Origin: Granulicella sp.
GTDB taxonomy: Bacteria; Acidobacteriota; Terriglobia; Terriglobales; Acidobacteriaceae
Assembly (NCBI GenBank): GCA_027365345.1
Contig: DAHXNO010000202.1
Span: forward strand, 1-64,000
Direction of reading: 5' to 3'
DNA length: 64,000 nucleotides
Part shown: piece by piece, positions 11,075 through 21,554 of the stretch
Layout: each line of letters opens with the position of its first letter
Numbering within the stretch: the first letter of the stretch is position 1
Program-made: the position numbers and the translations under genes
The notes under the pieces: generated by a model
The model's database searches: none
The model's input: only the letters and a program-made list of their open reading frames with translations
Told to the model about the DNA's origin: nothing

Positions 11075-11420
11075 GGGTTGATTGTCTCCTTCCCCTATTT
11101 CAGGAGCGTGAAGATTCAGTTCGCCTCTAACTCTACCGCGAATGCTGGATTCCGTTCTAATGGCTAAGGCAACCAGGGGCGTGGCGAGTGCAAGTTGTTG
11201 CAGCCGAGAGCAGTCGGCAGAACTGCCTTGCTTTCTCCGGGCCGGCGCCAAGCGTGGCGTGAGACACGCATTTGCTGGGTAATGCTACACGGAAGATGCG
11301 CTGAGGAGCAAGACGGGACGACCAACCCGAAGCTGTGTAGACGGCATCCGTTAGCATGGCAGTAAGACCAACGAGAAGCGCAGCGCCCGCTCCGCGGAGC
11401 AGACGGCGAAGACTTTCCGG

Positions 11421-11933
11421 GTGATGCTTTCCACTGTGAGGCCGTGTCTGACGATGGCAGAGAAGGAACGATCCCGCCCCTACGACTTGCTTGGCCAGGT
11501 AGAGACGGCGATCTACATGGTACTGGGCATCCTGCTGGGCGTTACGGCGATTCTTGCGGTTGCTGGTTGCCTCTACCTGTTTGCAAGCAACCGTCACGAC
11601 CTGATGTCCTCCGCGACGATCTTTGTGCTGATCGACAGGTTGCTGTTGGTGCTGATGCTGGTGGAGCTGCTGCACACGGTGCGAATCTCTATTCGCTCGC
11701 ACAGCCTGTTTGTCGAGCCCTTCCTGGTGATCGGCCTGATTGCGATTATCCGGCGCACCCTGGTGCTGACGCTGCAGGCCGAGGATTTTACGCGCAATAC
11801 GCCGTGGGGGCCGGACACACAGTTGCACTTTCATGCGGCGATGGTGGAGGCGGTGATCCTGGCGCTGCTGATCGCGGTGCTGGTGGCGTCCATCTATGTG
11901 ATCCGCAAGACCAAGCCGGGAGAAGAACCTTAG
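11421..11933 (+). CDS. PsiE-like membrane protein
   Basis: Four hydrophobic segments; RLLLVLMLVELLHTVRISI...HSLFVEPFLVIGLIAIIRRTLVLT resembles the PsiE family. Confidence 0.75.
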   Translation: MMLSTVRPCLTMAEKERSRPYDLLGQVETAIYMVLGILLGVTAILAVAGCLYLFASNRHDLMSSATIFVLIDRLLLVLMLVELLHTVRISIRSHSLFVEPFLVIGLIAIIRRTLVLTLQAEDFTRNTPWGPDTQLHFHAAMVEAVILALLIAVLVASIYVIRKTKPGEEP

Positions 11934-12002
11934 CCCATGTCTGGCTGCGCAGAGATGCCGCACTCCTTCCCTTCCCCCAGCGCTCTTCCCCGGGGTGGTC
12001 TG

Positions 12003-12377
12003 CTAGCGCGGCCGGGAGAGAAACTGGTACAGACGCAAGGCGTAGATGAGAAGGTTCGCGACACAGAGGGCCACCCCAAGCGCGATCAGCAGCGATGCGG
12101 GAAGGTTGGGATAGACAATCGCATCCAAGTAGTGAAGGATGAAGCTACCTGCCCAGGGATGCATCCCGGCGCCAGTCTCCAGGGCCTGCTCGGCCAAGGT
12201 CAGCGGACAGTTCACGGGGCAGGTTTCAACGATGATGCCCCAGACGAGCGACGTCAGGTGAAAGGCGGTGAGCCAGGGATGGCCGCGCGTCCAGCGAGCG
12301 CCGACGATCACCCAGAGGATCCACGCGAGGTGGACGGCGACCACGATGGGAGAGAGAATCTGGAAGAAGAGGGTCAT
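12003..12377 (-). CDS. DUF2784 family membrane protein
   Basis: MTLFFQILSPIVVAVHLAWILWVIVGARWTRGHPWLTAFHLTSLVWGIIVETCPVNCPLTLAEQ; ORF extended upstream in the track. Confidence 0.85.
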   Translation of the reverse strand: MTLFFQILSPIVVAVHLAWILWVIVGARWTRGHPWLTAFHLTSLVWGIIVETCPVNCPLTLAEQALETGAGMHPWAGSFILHYLDAIVYPNLPASLLIALGVALCVANLLIYALRLYQFLSRPR

Positions 12378-12630
12378 GGAGGGTGGGCAGGGGCGGCACT
12401 GGCTCCGCGCCTTTGCTGCGGCGGAGAAGAGCGGCTGAAGCATCCGCTTCCGATGGCCGCCGCGATGTACGTTTCTGCAGTCCGGTTCCGGCTCCACGGC
12501 TCGCCTTTTGGAGACGCTTGATACGCGGGCCGTCGAGAGTCTTTATGATGGAAGCCGTCGTGCTTTTCAGGTTATACGCCACGCCTCTATGGGTAGGATA
12601 CGGCGCATTTGTTGCAAAGGAGATGACAAC

Positions 12631-15312
12631 TTGAATTCAAGAAACTTGCTTGCACTGACGCTGGGTCTCGCCGTTGTTGGAGCCTATGGAAGCTTCGCGC
12701 AGACGCCGGCGCCCTCTGGAGCCGAGGCCGGCGTGGTGCGAGCCACACTGACGAATGGCATGCGGGTGGTGATCCTGCGCAACTCCCTGGCTCCGGTGGT
12801 GACGGTGGAGAATAACTTCATGGTGGGTGGGGACGAGACGCCGCCGGGCTTTCCCGGCATGGCTCATGCGCAAGAGCACATGGCTTTTCGGGGATGCAGC
12901 GGAATGACCGCCGACCAGACGGCCGCCATCTTTGCGCAGATGGGTGGAGAGAACAACGCAGACACGCAGCAGAACATTACGCAGTACTTTGAAACGGTCC
13001 CCGCGGCCGATCTGGATGTGGCGCTGGAGGCCAGCGCGGCCTGCATGCGCGGCATAGACGACTCGCAGGCTGAATGGGCCAGGGAACGGGGCGCCATTGA
13101 GCAAGAGGTGGCTCGCGACCTCTCCAACCCGACCTACAAGTTCATCGACCGCATGAACGCCGACATGTTTGCGGGCACGCCGTATGCGCACGATCCGCTG
13201 GGAACCAAGAGTTCGTTTGACGCCACGACAGGGCCGATGCTGCGGGCGTTCGAGCAGAAGTGGTACACGCCGGGCAACGCAATCCTGGTGATTGTGGGCG
13301 ATGTGGACCCTACGGCAACGTTGGCCAAGATCAAGCAGCTCTTCGGAAGCATTCCCAGCCATCCACTGCCGCCACATCCGGCGATTCACCTGCTCCCGGT
13401 GAAGAATGAGAGCTTCAATCTGGACAGCAACCTTCCGTACACCCTGGGCTTTATCGCGTATCGGATGCCGGGAACGGACTCTCCCGACTATGCGGCCAGC
13501 CAGATTCTGGCCGACGTACTGAGCAGCCAGCGGGCCGATCTGTACGGGATGGTGCCGGCGGGTAAGGCGCTGGCCGCGGAGTTTGGCATGGCGGAAACCT
13601 ATCCCAAGGCGAGCGTAGGCTTCGGACTGGTGGCCGAGCCGGCGCAGGTGGACGTGGTGGCCGCGATCCAGCAGATGCGCCAGATCCTGGAGAACTATGC
13701 GACCCATGGCGTGCCTGCGGATCTGGTGGATGCCGCCAAACGCAGCGAGGTGGCAGGGGCGGAGTTTCAGCGCAACTCGATTCCGGGACTGGCCGATGTT
13801 TGGTCCAATGCCCTGGCGGCGGAGGGGCGCGCATCTCCTGAAGAGGATGTGGATGCGCTCAAGAGAGTGACCGTGGCCGATGTGAACCGGGTTGCCCGGG
13901 AGTTCCTTACCGGCCAGAACTCCATTACAGCTACGCTGAAGCCAGTGCCGACAGGGCAGCCGGTGGCCTCCAAGGGCTTTGGAGGCGCCGAGCAGGTGAC
14001 TGCGGCGCCCACCAAGCCTGTGGTGCTTCCGCCATGGGCCGCCAACGCGCTGGACAAGCTGAAGGTACCAACGGATTTTGTGCAGGTCTCCGACACTACC
14101 CTGCCCAACGGGATCCGTTTGATCGTGAAGACGGATCGGATTAGCCCTACGGTGACTGTGATGGGCAACGTGGATCATAACTCTGATCTGCAGACGTCAC
14201 CGGGCATGGATGGAGTGGCGGCGGTGCTGGACGGTCTGTACTCGTACGGAACCCAGACGATGGATCGTCTGGCGTTCCAGAAGGCGCTGGATGATATTGC
14301 GGCCAATGAGTCGGCGGGCTACAACTTCTCCGTGGAGGTGTTGAAGGATCACTTCTCGCGGGGCGTCGAACTGCTGGCGGCCAACGAGCTGCACCCTGCC
14401 CTTCCGCAGCATGCCTTCGATGTGGTGCGGCAGCAGACCGCGATGTTTGTGGCGGGAGATCTGAAGAGCCCGTCCTACAAGACATCTCGAGCTTTGGACC
14501 TGGCGTTGCTACCCGCGGGCGACCCGGCGCTGCGGCAGACCACGCCGGCCACCCTGGCCAAGGTGACCCTGGCCGACGTGAAGCAGTATCACGACAGCAC
14601 GTTGCGCCCAGACCTGACGACCATTGTGGTGATTGGAGATGTAACCCCGGAGGAGGCCAAGGCGGTGATTTTGAAGTGGTTTGGCGCGTGGAAGGCGGTT
14701 GGCCCCGCGCCCAACACGACCCTGCCCCCGGTTCCACCGAATAAGCCCTCTGCGACCAACGTGGCGGACCCGGAAGCAGTGCAGGATACGGTGGAACTCT
14801 CCGAGGAGCTTCCGCTGAACCGGCTCTCGCCAGAGTACTATCCTTTGCAGTTGGGCAATCATGTGCTGGGCGGCGGGTTCTATGCCACCCGGCTCTACCA
14901 TGATCTACGCCAGGAGGCGGGTTATGTCTATTACGTGGGGGTGAGTCTGGATGCCGACAAGACCAGAGCTACCTACACGGTGGAGTATGGCTGCAATCCG
15001 GAGAATGTATCCAAGGCGCGGGCACTGGTGGTGCGTGATTTGGAGCAGATGCGGACCCAGAATGTCTCCCCGGCAGAACTGCACCAGGCCAAGGCGATCC
15101 TGCTGCGCCAGATTCCTCTCAGCGAATCGAGCGAAGAGGCTGTGGCGAAAGGAATCCTGGGCCGGGCCGGACTCGGGCTCCCACTGAACGAGCCCATCGT
15201 GGCGGCGAAGAAGTACTATGCCCTGGATGCCGAACAGGTACGGGAGACGTTTTTCAAGCTGGTGCATCCGGAGGACCTGGTGCAAGTGGTTCGCGGCCCA
15301 GCGCCGAAGTAG
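12631..15312 (+). CDS. M16 family zinc metallopeptidase (two tandem M16 domains)
   Basis: HAQEHMAFRG (HxxEH) zinc motif in the N-terminal half; second M16-like half; TTG start with upstream AAGGAG and signal peptide. Confidence 0.92.
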   Translation: MNSRNLLALTLGLAVVGAYGSFAQTPAPSGAEAGVVRATLTNGMRVVILRNSLAPVVTVENNFMVGGDETPPGFPGMAHAQEHMAFRGCSGMTADQTAAIFAQMGGENNADTQQNITQYFETVPAADLDVALEASAACMRGIDDSQAEWARERGAIEQEVARDLSNPTYKFIDRMNADMFAGTPYAHDPLGTKSSFDATTGPMLRAFEQKWYTPGNAILVIVGDVDPTATLAKIKQLFGSIPSHPLPPHPAIHLLPVKNESFNLDSNLPYTLGFIAYRMPGTDSPDYAASQILADVLSSQRADLYGMVPAGKALAAEFGMAETYPKASVGFGLVAEPAQVDVVAAIQQMRQILENYATHGVPADLVDAAKRSEVAGAEFQRNSIPGLADVWSNALAAEGRASPEEDVDALKRVTVADVNRVAREFLTGQNSITATLKPVPTGQPVASKGFGGAEQVTAAPTKPVVLPPWAANALDKLKVPTDFVQVSDTTLPNGIRLIVKTDRISPTVTVMGNVDHNSDLQTSPGMDGVAAVLDGLYSYGTQTMDRLAFQKALDDIAANESAGYNFSVEVLKDHFSRGVELLAANELHPALPQHAFDVVRQQTAMFVAGDLKSPSYKTSRALDLALLPAGDPALRQTTPATLAKVTLADVKQYHDSTLRPDLTTIVVIGDVTPEEAKAVILKWFGAWKAVGPAPNTTLPPVPPNKPSATNVADPEAVQDTVELSEELPLNRLSPEYYPLQLGNHVLGGGFYATRLYHDLRQEAGYVYYVGVSLDADKTRATYTVEYGCNPENVSKARALVVRDLEQMRTQNVSPAELHQAKAILLRQIPLSESSEEAVAKGILGRAGLGLPLNEPIVAAKKYYALDAEQVRETFFKLVHPEDLVQVVRGPAPK

Positions 15313-15592
15313 CATGGGAGGAGACGGCAGGGCGCCGAGGCGCCAGCGGGCTGCGCGGGTGTTGCATCTTTGCCGGCCCCTTCCAAGGGACCGGATCTCG
15401 ATCCCGGTGGCCGTGGATGGGCAGCACCCATCCCGTGGTTTTCTGAAGGAGGGCGGCTGGTAAGCGAAGAACAGGGTATGCCAAGGGAGAGGTTGGGCTT
15501 GGCCGGGAGGCCGCCAGCCTTGCTTTTTGCTCCAGTTCTTCACTACACTCAAGCCTCTATGCTCTACACTCTGTTGTAAGGGATACGCAACC

Positions 15593-16063
15593 TTGACCGA
15601 TTCGGATACCAATTCGCGTACTTTTGAGGCTCAGAAGCCCTCTTCAGAAAGCCAAGCGAATCATCTGACGCTGGACTCCGAGTTGTCCAACGTAGATCCT
15701 GTAGAGGCCCGCGCTGAACAGTTGGCGCACAAGGCGGGGTTTGATGATGACACCTCCAGCCAGATTGCGATGGCGACGCGCGAAGCGGTGATTAACGCAA
15801 TTCTGCACGGCAATAAGCGCGATCCGAAGAAAAAGGTGCGAATTGGCTTTGCCTTGAGCAATGCAGCACTGAGCATTACGATTGCCGATGAAGGCCTGGG
15901 GCTGGATCCGGATTCTGTGCCTGACCCATGCGCTCCGGAGAACATTCTGCGCAGTTCGGGCCGGGGGATATTTTTGATGCGGGCCATTATGGATGAGGTA
16001 CACTTTCACCAGTTGAGACCCGGAACCGAAATCGAGTTGATCAAACATCGAACCAATAAATAA
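15593..16063 (+). CDS. RsbW/SpoIIAB-like anti-sigma factor (GHKL ATPase)
   Basis: ATREAVINAILHGNKRDPKKKVRIGF (N-box), ITIADEGLGLDPDSVPDP, SSGRGIFLMRAIMDEVHF. Confidence 0.9.
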   Translation: MTDSDTNSRTFEAQKPSSESQANHLTLDSELSNVDPVEARAEQLAHKAGFDDDTSSQIAMATREAVINAILHGNKRDPKKKVRIGFALSNAALSITIADEGLGLDPDSVPDPCAPENILRSSGRGIFLMRAIMDEVHFHQLRPGTEIELIKHRTNK

Positions 16064-16075
16064 GGAGTCACAGGT

Positions 16076-16420
16076 ATGAGCATGACATTGACCGCCCGGC
16101 AAGTGGGTGATGTAACAATTCTGGATTTGAGTGGAAAGATCACGCTCGGCGAAGGTGGGGTGACGCTGCGGGATGAGGTGCGGAAGCTTTTGGCTAAAGG
16201 GGCCAAAAAGATCGTACTGAATCTGGCCGGGGTGAACTACATTGACAGCTCGGGGCTGGGCGAGTTGGTCAGCTCCTACACAGCAGTCAAGAATGCGGGA
16301 GGGGAGCTGAAGCTGCTCAACCTGACCAGCAAGGTCCGCGACCTTCTGGTGATCACCAAACTGCTCACCGTCTTTGACGTCACTGACGATGAGGCTGCCG
16401 CAGTGGCATCCTTCGCGTAG
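16076..16420 (+). CDS. STAS-domain anti-sigma factor antagonist (SpoIIAA/RsbV-like)
   Basis: [39 protein letters not shown], conserved DSSGLG. Confidence 0.94.
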   Translation: MSMTLTARQVGDVTILDLSGKITLGEGGVTLRDEVRKLLAKGAKKIVLNLAGVNYIDSSGLGELVSSYTAVKNAGGELKLLNLTSKVRDLLVITKLLTVFDVTDDEAAAVASFA

Positions 16421-16448
16421 GCTCTTCCGCACTGGCCCTGGTTGGCAG

Positions 16449-16482
16449 GCTACGGCGCGTCCTGGATGCGCCGTAGCTTTTT
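16449..16482 (+). terminator. Intrinsic terminator after the STAS gene
   Basis: Perfect 10-bp stem GCTACGGCGC/GCGCCGTAGC, 9-nt loop, TTTTT run. Confidence 0.85.
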
Positions 16483-16595
16483 CGCGCTAAAAACGCTTGG
16501 CCGGGTGTGCTTTTCTTGTATCTTGCAACTCCTGATGCGTGAGCGCATCCGCTGTGGACGGACCCTGCTGAAGGACGTTTTCGTTCCTTTCGGGC

Positions 16596-16625
16596 GCTGG
16601 AAAGAAAGATGCTGGAAAGAAAGAC
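16596..16625 (+). repeat. 15-bp tandem duplication upstream of or within the 5' end of the SLBB gene
   Basis: GCTGGAAAGAAAGAT followed directly by GCTGGAAAGAAAGAC. Confidence 0.9.
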
Positions 16626-19509
16626 GTTGCAGCCGTACGGGAGCGCCGGGGCTGTTTCGACCGTGCAGAGTCTGTACTTTATCTCCTCTATCCCCATGGT
16701 AGACTCGGAGCAAATGGGTCAGTCAAAGGCTTACAAGGGCAGCAGTGTTTCCGGCCCAGAGTTCAAGAGTCACCACAAGGATTTGCTCCCACCGGCCGCC
16801 AAGCTGCTGGGATGGGCGCTTCTCTTCTCTTCGCTGGCGTTGACGGCGCCTGCGCAAGATCAATCCCAGTCGAACTATCCCGGAGCCGATCAGACGGTCA
16901 CCAACCCTGACTGCACCGACCCACTCCAGGCAGGCACGGCGGAGTGCTCTGGGCAGAGCCAAGGGCAAGGAACGACTAGTCCGCAGGGTACCCCGGGCTT
17001 TGGACCGATGGGCGCCACGGGAATGACAGGCCCCTACTCGCCTCAGAATCCTACTGGAAACTATACGGATCTTGGACGGTTGCGCCAGGGGATGCCGGGG
17101 CAAGGCATGATCCTGCTCCCGCCCCAGCCGCTTACGGAGTTCCAGAAGTTCATTGCCTCCACCTCTGGCCAGGTGCTGCCCATCTACGGCGCAGACCTCT
17201 TCCGCCAGGTGCCCTCCACGTTTGCCCCGCTGAACATGACGCCGGTACCCTCCGATTATGTGATTGGCCCAGGGGATGAGCTGCGCATCCGCATCTGGGG
17301 GCAGGTAAACTCGCAGGCCAACGTGCAGGTTGACCGCGCTGGAGAGATTTACCTTCCCCAAGTAGGCCCGGTACGAGTTGCGGGCCTGCCGTACTCTGGC
17401 CTGACCACGCATCTGCGCCAAGCCATCGGAAGGGTCTACAAGAACTTTGATCTAACGGCGAACGTCGGGCAGATCCGCTCCATTCAGGTGTACGTAACCG
17501 GCCAGGCACGGCGCCCCGGAGTGTATACGGTCAGTTCGCTGAGCACGCTGGTAGACGCGCTGTTCGCGAGCGGCGGCCCTTCTGTGGAAGGGTCCATGCG
17601 GCACATTGAACTGCGCCGCGGCAGCAGGCTGGTAACCGATTTTGACCTCTATGGGCTTTTGGTGCACGGGGATAAATCCAAGGACGTCCCGCTGTTAGCG
17701 GGAGACGTGATCTTTATCCCGCCGGTGGGCCCGGAAGTGGCCATCACGGGGAGTGTGCGGAACCCGGCGATCTATGAACTGCTGGGGAGCCCTGGTGCAG
17801 AGGCGCGGGAGGGCTCCAGCGGGGAGCCGAAGAAAGGTGCTGTTTCGGATGATTTGGGCGAGCTGATCGCAGACGCGGGCGGAGTCTCTACCGTGGCGGC
17901 AGAGGCTCGAATCTCCGTGGAACGGATTGCGGACCATCATGACCGATACGCGATGGAGGTGGCCTACGACGCCAGCGGACTGAAGACAGTGCTGGCTGAC
18001 GGTGACCTGGTGCGGGTCTTCTCCATCCTGCCGGCGTATCAAAAGACAGTGATGCTGCGCGGCAATGTCGCCAATCCCGGACGCTTTGCCTGGCACGCGG
18101 GGATGCGGCTGAGCGATCTGATTCCGGATCAGCAGTCACTGATCACAAGAGATTATTGGTGGAAGCGCGCCCAGCTAGGCCTGCCCGGCCCGGAGTTTGA
18201 ACCCGTTCCGTCCCTCGCGTACCTTCGCCAGCCGACGGGGAATAGCCCCACCGCGCTGCGGATCCCCCAGCCAGGCACAACTCTTGCGGAATCGCAGCAG
18301 ATCCAAAATGGAATCCAGCAGGGTGGGTATGGGGCGAACCCAAATGGGCAACAACAGGGTCCGTACGGGCAACAGGGGCAGATGCAAGGCGAGTATGGGC
18401 AACAGGGCCAAAATGGGCAGCAGGGCCAGTACGGGCCCCAACTTTCGGCGCAGCAACGAGGCAATAGTGGCTCTTCTTTGGCCGAGCAGGAGATGAATGC
18501 TTCCGGACCTATGGTGCCGCCCTCGCAGCGCACGCAGGTTCGTCAGATTGCTCCTCCGATCGACTGGAGCTACGCTGTGATCCAGCGGCAGAACCCGCAT
18601 ACGCTCAAGACAGAGTTGATTCCCTTCGACCTGGGCAAGCTGGTGCTGGATCACGATAGCTCCCAGGATCTGGAGTTGCAAGCGGGAGATGTGGTCACCA
18701 TCTTTTCTCAGGCGGACGTCCGAGTGCCCATCGCGCAGCAGACCATGCTGGTGACGCTGAGCGGAGAGTTTGCGCACTCTGGGGTCTACTCCGTGGAGCC
18801 GGGTGAGACGCTGCGTCAACTGGTGGAGCAGGCCGGCGGCCTGACGAGCAATGCCTATCTGTACGGATCGGAGTTCACCCGCGAGTCCACCCGGGCGATG
18901 CAGCAGGCCCGCATTGATGAGTACGTGCAGAGCCTTAGCATGCAGATTCAGCGCAGCGCCATGGCTGCCGCGGCCTCGCCGGCGGCGGCGCAGAACCTTG
19001 CCGGGGCCACCGCTGCGCAAAGCAATGAAGCTAGCCTGATCGCCAACCTCCGCCAGATGCGGGCCACAGGACGCATTGTTTTAGACTTCCGCCACGATAG
19101 CCACGGCGTCGCCAGTATTCCCAACGTGGTGCTGCGAGATGGCGACCACTTTACCGTTCCGTCCGTACCAGCCACGGTGAATGTGGTTGGCTCCGTCAAT
19201 GATCAGAACTCCTTCCTGTACATCCCTGGGCACAGAGTGGGCGACTATCTTCAGATGGCCGGCGGTCTGAATGTCAACGCTGATCGCAAGCAGCAGTTCC
19301 TTATCCGCGCCGATGGCGAGGTGGTAGCCTACCTGGGCACGAAGGGGCTCTGGAGCGATAAGTTTGATGACATCAAGGTATATCCAGGCGATACGATCAT
19401 GGCTCCGGAGAAGACCTTCAAGCCATCTGCGCTCTACGGCTGGCTTGGCTACTCGCAGCTCTTCTCGAATTTAGCCCTGGGAGCTGCTATGCTCACATTC
19501 TTCCCCTAG
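16609..19509 (+). CDS. SLBB-domain polysaccharide export protein (Wza-like) with Gln/Gly-rich internal linker
   Basis: DYVIGPGDELRIRIWGQV, AGEIYLPQVGPVRVAGLPYSGL, repeated SLBB-like units; linker GQQQGPYGQQGQMQGEYGQQGQNGQQGQYGPQ; true start may be downstream. Confidence 0.9.
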   Translation: MLERKTLQPYGSAGAVSTVQSLYFISSIPMVDSEQMGQSKAYKGSSVSGPEFKSHHKDLLPPAAKLLGWALLFSSLALTAPAQDQSQSNYPGADQTVTNPDCTDPLQAGTAECSGQSQGQGTTSPQGTPGFGPMGATGMTGPYSPQNPTGNYTDLGRLRQGMPGQGMILLPPQPLTEFQKFIASTSGQVLPIYGADLFRQVPSTFAPLNMTPVPSDYVIGPGDELRIRIWGQVNSQANVQVDRAGEIYLPQVGPVRVAGLPYSGLTTHLRQAIGRVYKNFDLTANVGQIRSIQVYVTGQARRPGVYTVSSLSTLVDALFASGGPSVEGSMRHIELRRGSRLVTDFDLYGLLVHGDKSKDVPLLAGDVIFIPPVGPEVAITGSVRNPAIYELLGSPGAEAREGSSGEPKKGAVSDDLGELIADAGGVSTVAAEARISVERIADHHDRYAMEVAYDASGLKTVLADGDLVRVFSILPAYQKTVMLRGNVANPGRFAWHAGMRLSDLIPDQQSLITRDYWWKRAQLGLPGPEFEPVPSLAYLRQPTGNSPTALRIPQPGTTLAESQQIQNGIQQGGYGANPNGQQQGPYGQQGQMQGEYGQQGQNGQQGQYGPQLSAQQRGNSGSSLAEQEMNASGPMVPPSQRTQVRQIAPPIDWSYAVIQRQNPHTLKTELIPFDLGKLVLDHDSSQDLELQAGDVVTIFSQADVRVPIAQQTMLVTLSGEFAHSGVYSVEPGETLRQLVEQAGGLTSNAYLYGSEFTRESTRAMQQARIDEYVQSLSMQIQRSAMAAAASPAAAQNLAGATAAQSNEASLIANLRQMRATGRIVLDFRHDSHGVASIPNVVLRDGDHFTVPSVPATVNVVGSVNDQNSFLYIPGHRVGDYLQMAGGLNVNADRKQQFLIRADGEVVAYLGTKGLWSDKFDDIKVYPGDTIMAPEKTFKPSALYGWLGYSQLFSNLALGAAMLTFFP

Positions 19510-19974
19510 TCTTGCAGGCTGGGGGACGGCAGCATCCTGATTCGTTTGCTGTGGACCTGGCCCGGTCCTGGCATGGAGCCAGCCTGGATGGTTTGGAGAG
19601 CCGTCTCCCGCTACCTTTGCGGCCACAGGAGGCGTAGAGAGATGCTTCCAGTCCACGCCAGCAGAGATGCCCTTGGTGGACGACGCGCATGAAGGGCCGG
19701 GCATCGCATTCCACATACGCCGCAGCGCCTTCGCTTAGCTATCCCGAACCCAATATGTTATTTCGTTGCAGTTCTTTACAATATGATCAGGATGGCGAAG
19801 AGAGTGAAGAACTCGCATTATCCCCAGACCGCAATCCTCTACTCTCCTTTGCCCGCGCCCCAACCAGCATCCCTGAACCAAGCTGAACCCAGAAGGGACT
19901 CTGGGAAAACGTTCCAGAGTCTCCTACACTAAGACTAGCTGCCACGGCGCCGAGGCGCAGGGCGCAGGAAACCG

Positions 19975-21276
19975 ATGACCTTGAAGTCCTCTCCTTCGAT
20001 AGAGAATACCCTGGACGAAGTTCCACCAGCGGCAACGAGCGCGGCAGCGGTCCCGGCAGCGGTCCCGGCAGCGGATGATGAGATCTCTCTGCTCGACCTG
20101 CTGATTGTGCTTGCCGAGCGCAAGCGCACCGTCCTGTGGACTACTGGGACGTTTGCCGTGCTTGCGATTGTGGTCTCTCTTCTATTGCCTGTAAAGTACA
20201 CCGCGACCACTACCCTGCTTCCGCCGGCGAGCAGCAATTCCGTGTCTTCCATGCTGGCCTCGCAGCTAGGCAATCTGGGCGGGATGGCGGCTATGGCGGG
20301 TGGAGGCCTGAGCCTGAAGAATCCCAATGACCGTTACGTATCCATGCTGCGAAGCCAAACGGTGGAAGACTTGATGGTGAAGCGGTACGGTCTGATGAAG
20401 GAGTACCACGCGCACTACCTTTCGAATGCCCGGAAGGACTTTGAAGCCCATGCCACTGTGGACGGCGACGGCAAGGATGGACTGATCCACATTTCGATAG
20501 AAGACCACGACCCTCGTAAGGCAGCCGAGATGGCGAACGGCTATGTGGATGCCTACCGCTATCTTTCTCAGCATCTGGCTATCTCCGAGGCATCGCAGCG
20601 CCGGCTTTTCTTCCAGCAGGAGCTCCAGGACGCCAAGAATAACCTGGCCGATGCGGAGGTGGCGCTGGAGCAGACCGAGCTGAAGACGGGAATCATCCAG
20701 CCGGACAGCGAAGAACGGGCTTTGATTCAGTCTGCGGCGACCCTGCGAGCGCAGATCACGGCGCTCGATGTGCAGATTCAGGGGATGCAAACCTATGCCA
20801 CCGGGGAGAACGCGCAGTTGATCCAGGCCCAGCAGGAGCTCGCTGGCCTGCAAGCCGAGCTAGCGAAATTGGGCGGCTCCAGCGAGGCGATGGGGGGCGG
20901 AGCTGAAGATGCATTTCTGCTGCCCAAGGGGGTGATCCCCAAGGACGAGATGGAGTACATCCGCAGGCTGCGGGACGTTAAGTACGATGAGACGATCTTC
21001 GACATTCTGGCCAAGCAGTTTGAGATGGCGAAACTGGATGAGGCAAAAGAGGGCGCTCTGATCCAGGTGATAGACCCAGCGGTGATCCCGGATCGGAGGT
21101 CGTTTCCAAAGCGAGGCCTCATCGTCATCGTGTCCACGGTACTCGGACTCTTCTTTGGGATCTTTCTGGCATTGTTCCAGGCTGCCATGCAGCGGCTTCG
21201 CGAGGATCCGGAGACTGGGGTCAAGCTGAGCTTACTTCGGCGGGCGCTGTCCGTGAGATCGGCGGCGGCTTCGTAA
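19975..21276 (+). CDS. Wzz/GNVR-type polysaccharide chain-length determinant
   Basis: N-terminal TM after DEISLLDLLIVLAERKRTVLW, coiled-coil core, C-terminal VIDPAVIPDRRSFPKRGLIVIVSTVLGLFFGIFLAL. Confidence 0.9.
   Translation: MTLKSSPSIENTLDEVPPAATSAAAVPAAVPAADDEISLLDLLIVLAERKRTVLWTTGTFAVLAIVVSLLLPVKYTATTTLLPPASSNSVSSMLASQLGNLGGMAAMAGGGLSLKNPNDRYVSMLRSQTVEDLMVKRYGLMKEYHAHYLSNARKDFEAHATVDGDGKDGLIHISIEDHDPRKAAEMANGYVDAYRYLSQHLAISEASQRRLFFQQELQDAKNNLADAEVALEQTELKTGIIQPDSEERALIQSAATLRAQITALDVQIQGMQTYATGENAQLIQAQQELAGLQAELAKLGGSSEAMGGGAEDAFLLPKGVIPKDEMEYIRRLRDVKYDETIFDILAKQFEMAKLDEAKEGALIQVIDPAVIPDRRSFPKRGLIVIVSTVLGLFFGIFLALFQAAMQRLREDPETGVKLSLLRRALSVRSAAAS
20043..20076 (+). repeat. Short tandem repeat inside the Wzz-like gene (AVPAAVPAA)
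   Basis: GCGGTCCCGGCA repeated in tandem. Confidence 0.8.
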
Positions 21277-21383
21277 TCCGTGGAAACTCGACCACCGCGC
21301 GAAAGAATAGCGCGCCAGCGAAGGAGTGATGCCGGCGCCGAAGCCGCCCGAGATCGTTAGCGGCGGCATCGCCTTCCCTGGCG

Positions 21384-21554
21384 GTCGGCAACGAGATCGT
21401 CTTCACAGCCGAAGGGGAGAACGGACAGGTGCGCGTTTACAGCATTTTCCCCGTTGATGGGCATCCAAAAGCGATTGTGCAGTGGCGTTTTCATTGGGGG
21501 AAAACGCCCATCAATCTCAATTTGCCGGACTACACCTACGGGGAAATGCTCTAG
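21384..21554 (+). pseudogene. Orphan C-terminal coding fragment
   Basis: Frame reads VGNEIVFTAEGENGQVRVYSIFPVDGHPKAIVQWRFHWGKTPINLNLPDYTYGEML*; protein-like composition, no adequate start. Confidence 0.45.

Noticed and set aside
12637-14178. 513-aa minus-strand ORF
   Set aside because: Antisense to the M16 peptidase; Arg/His-rich shadow ORF typical of high-GC coding DNA, no family resemblance
18330-18445. Short repeats GGGCAACAGGGC/GGGCAGCAGGGC resembling an array
   Set aside because: In-frame Gln/Gly-rich linker of the SLBB protein; no CRISPR-like spacers or palindromic repeats
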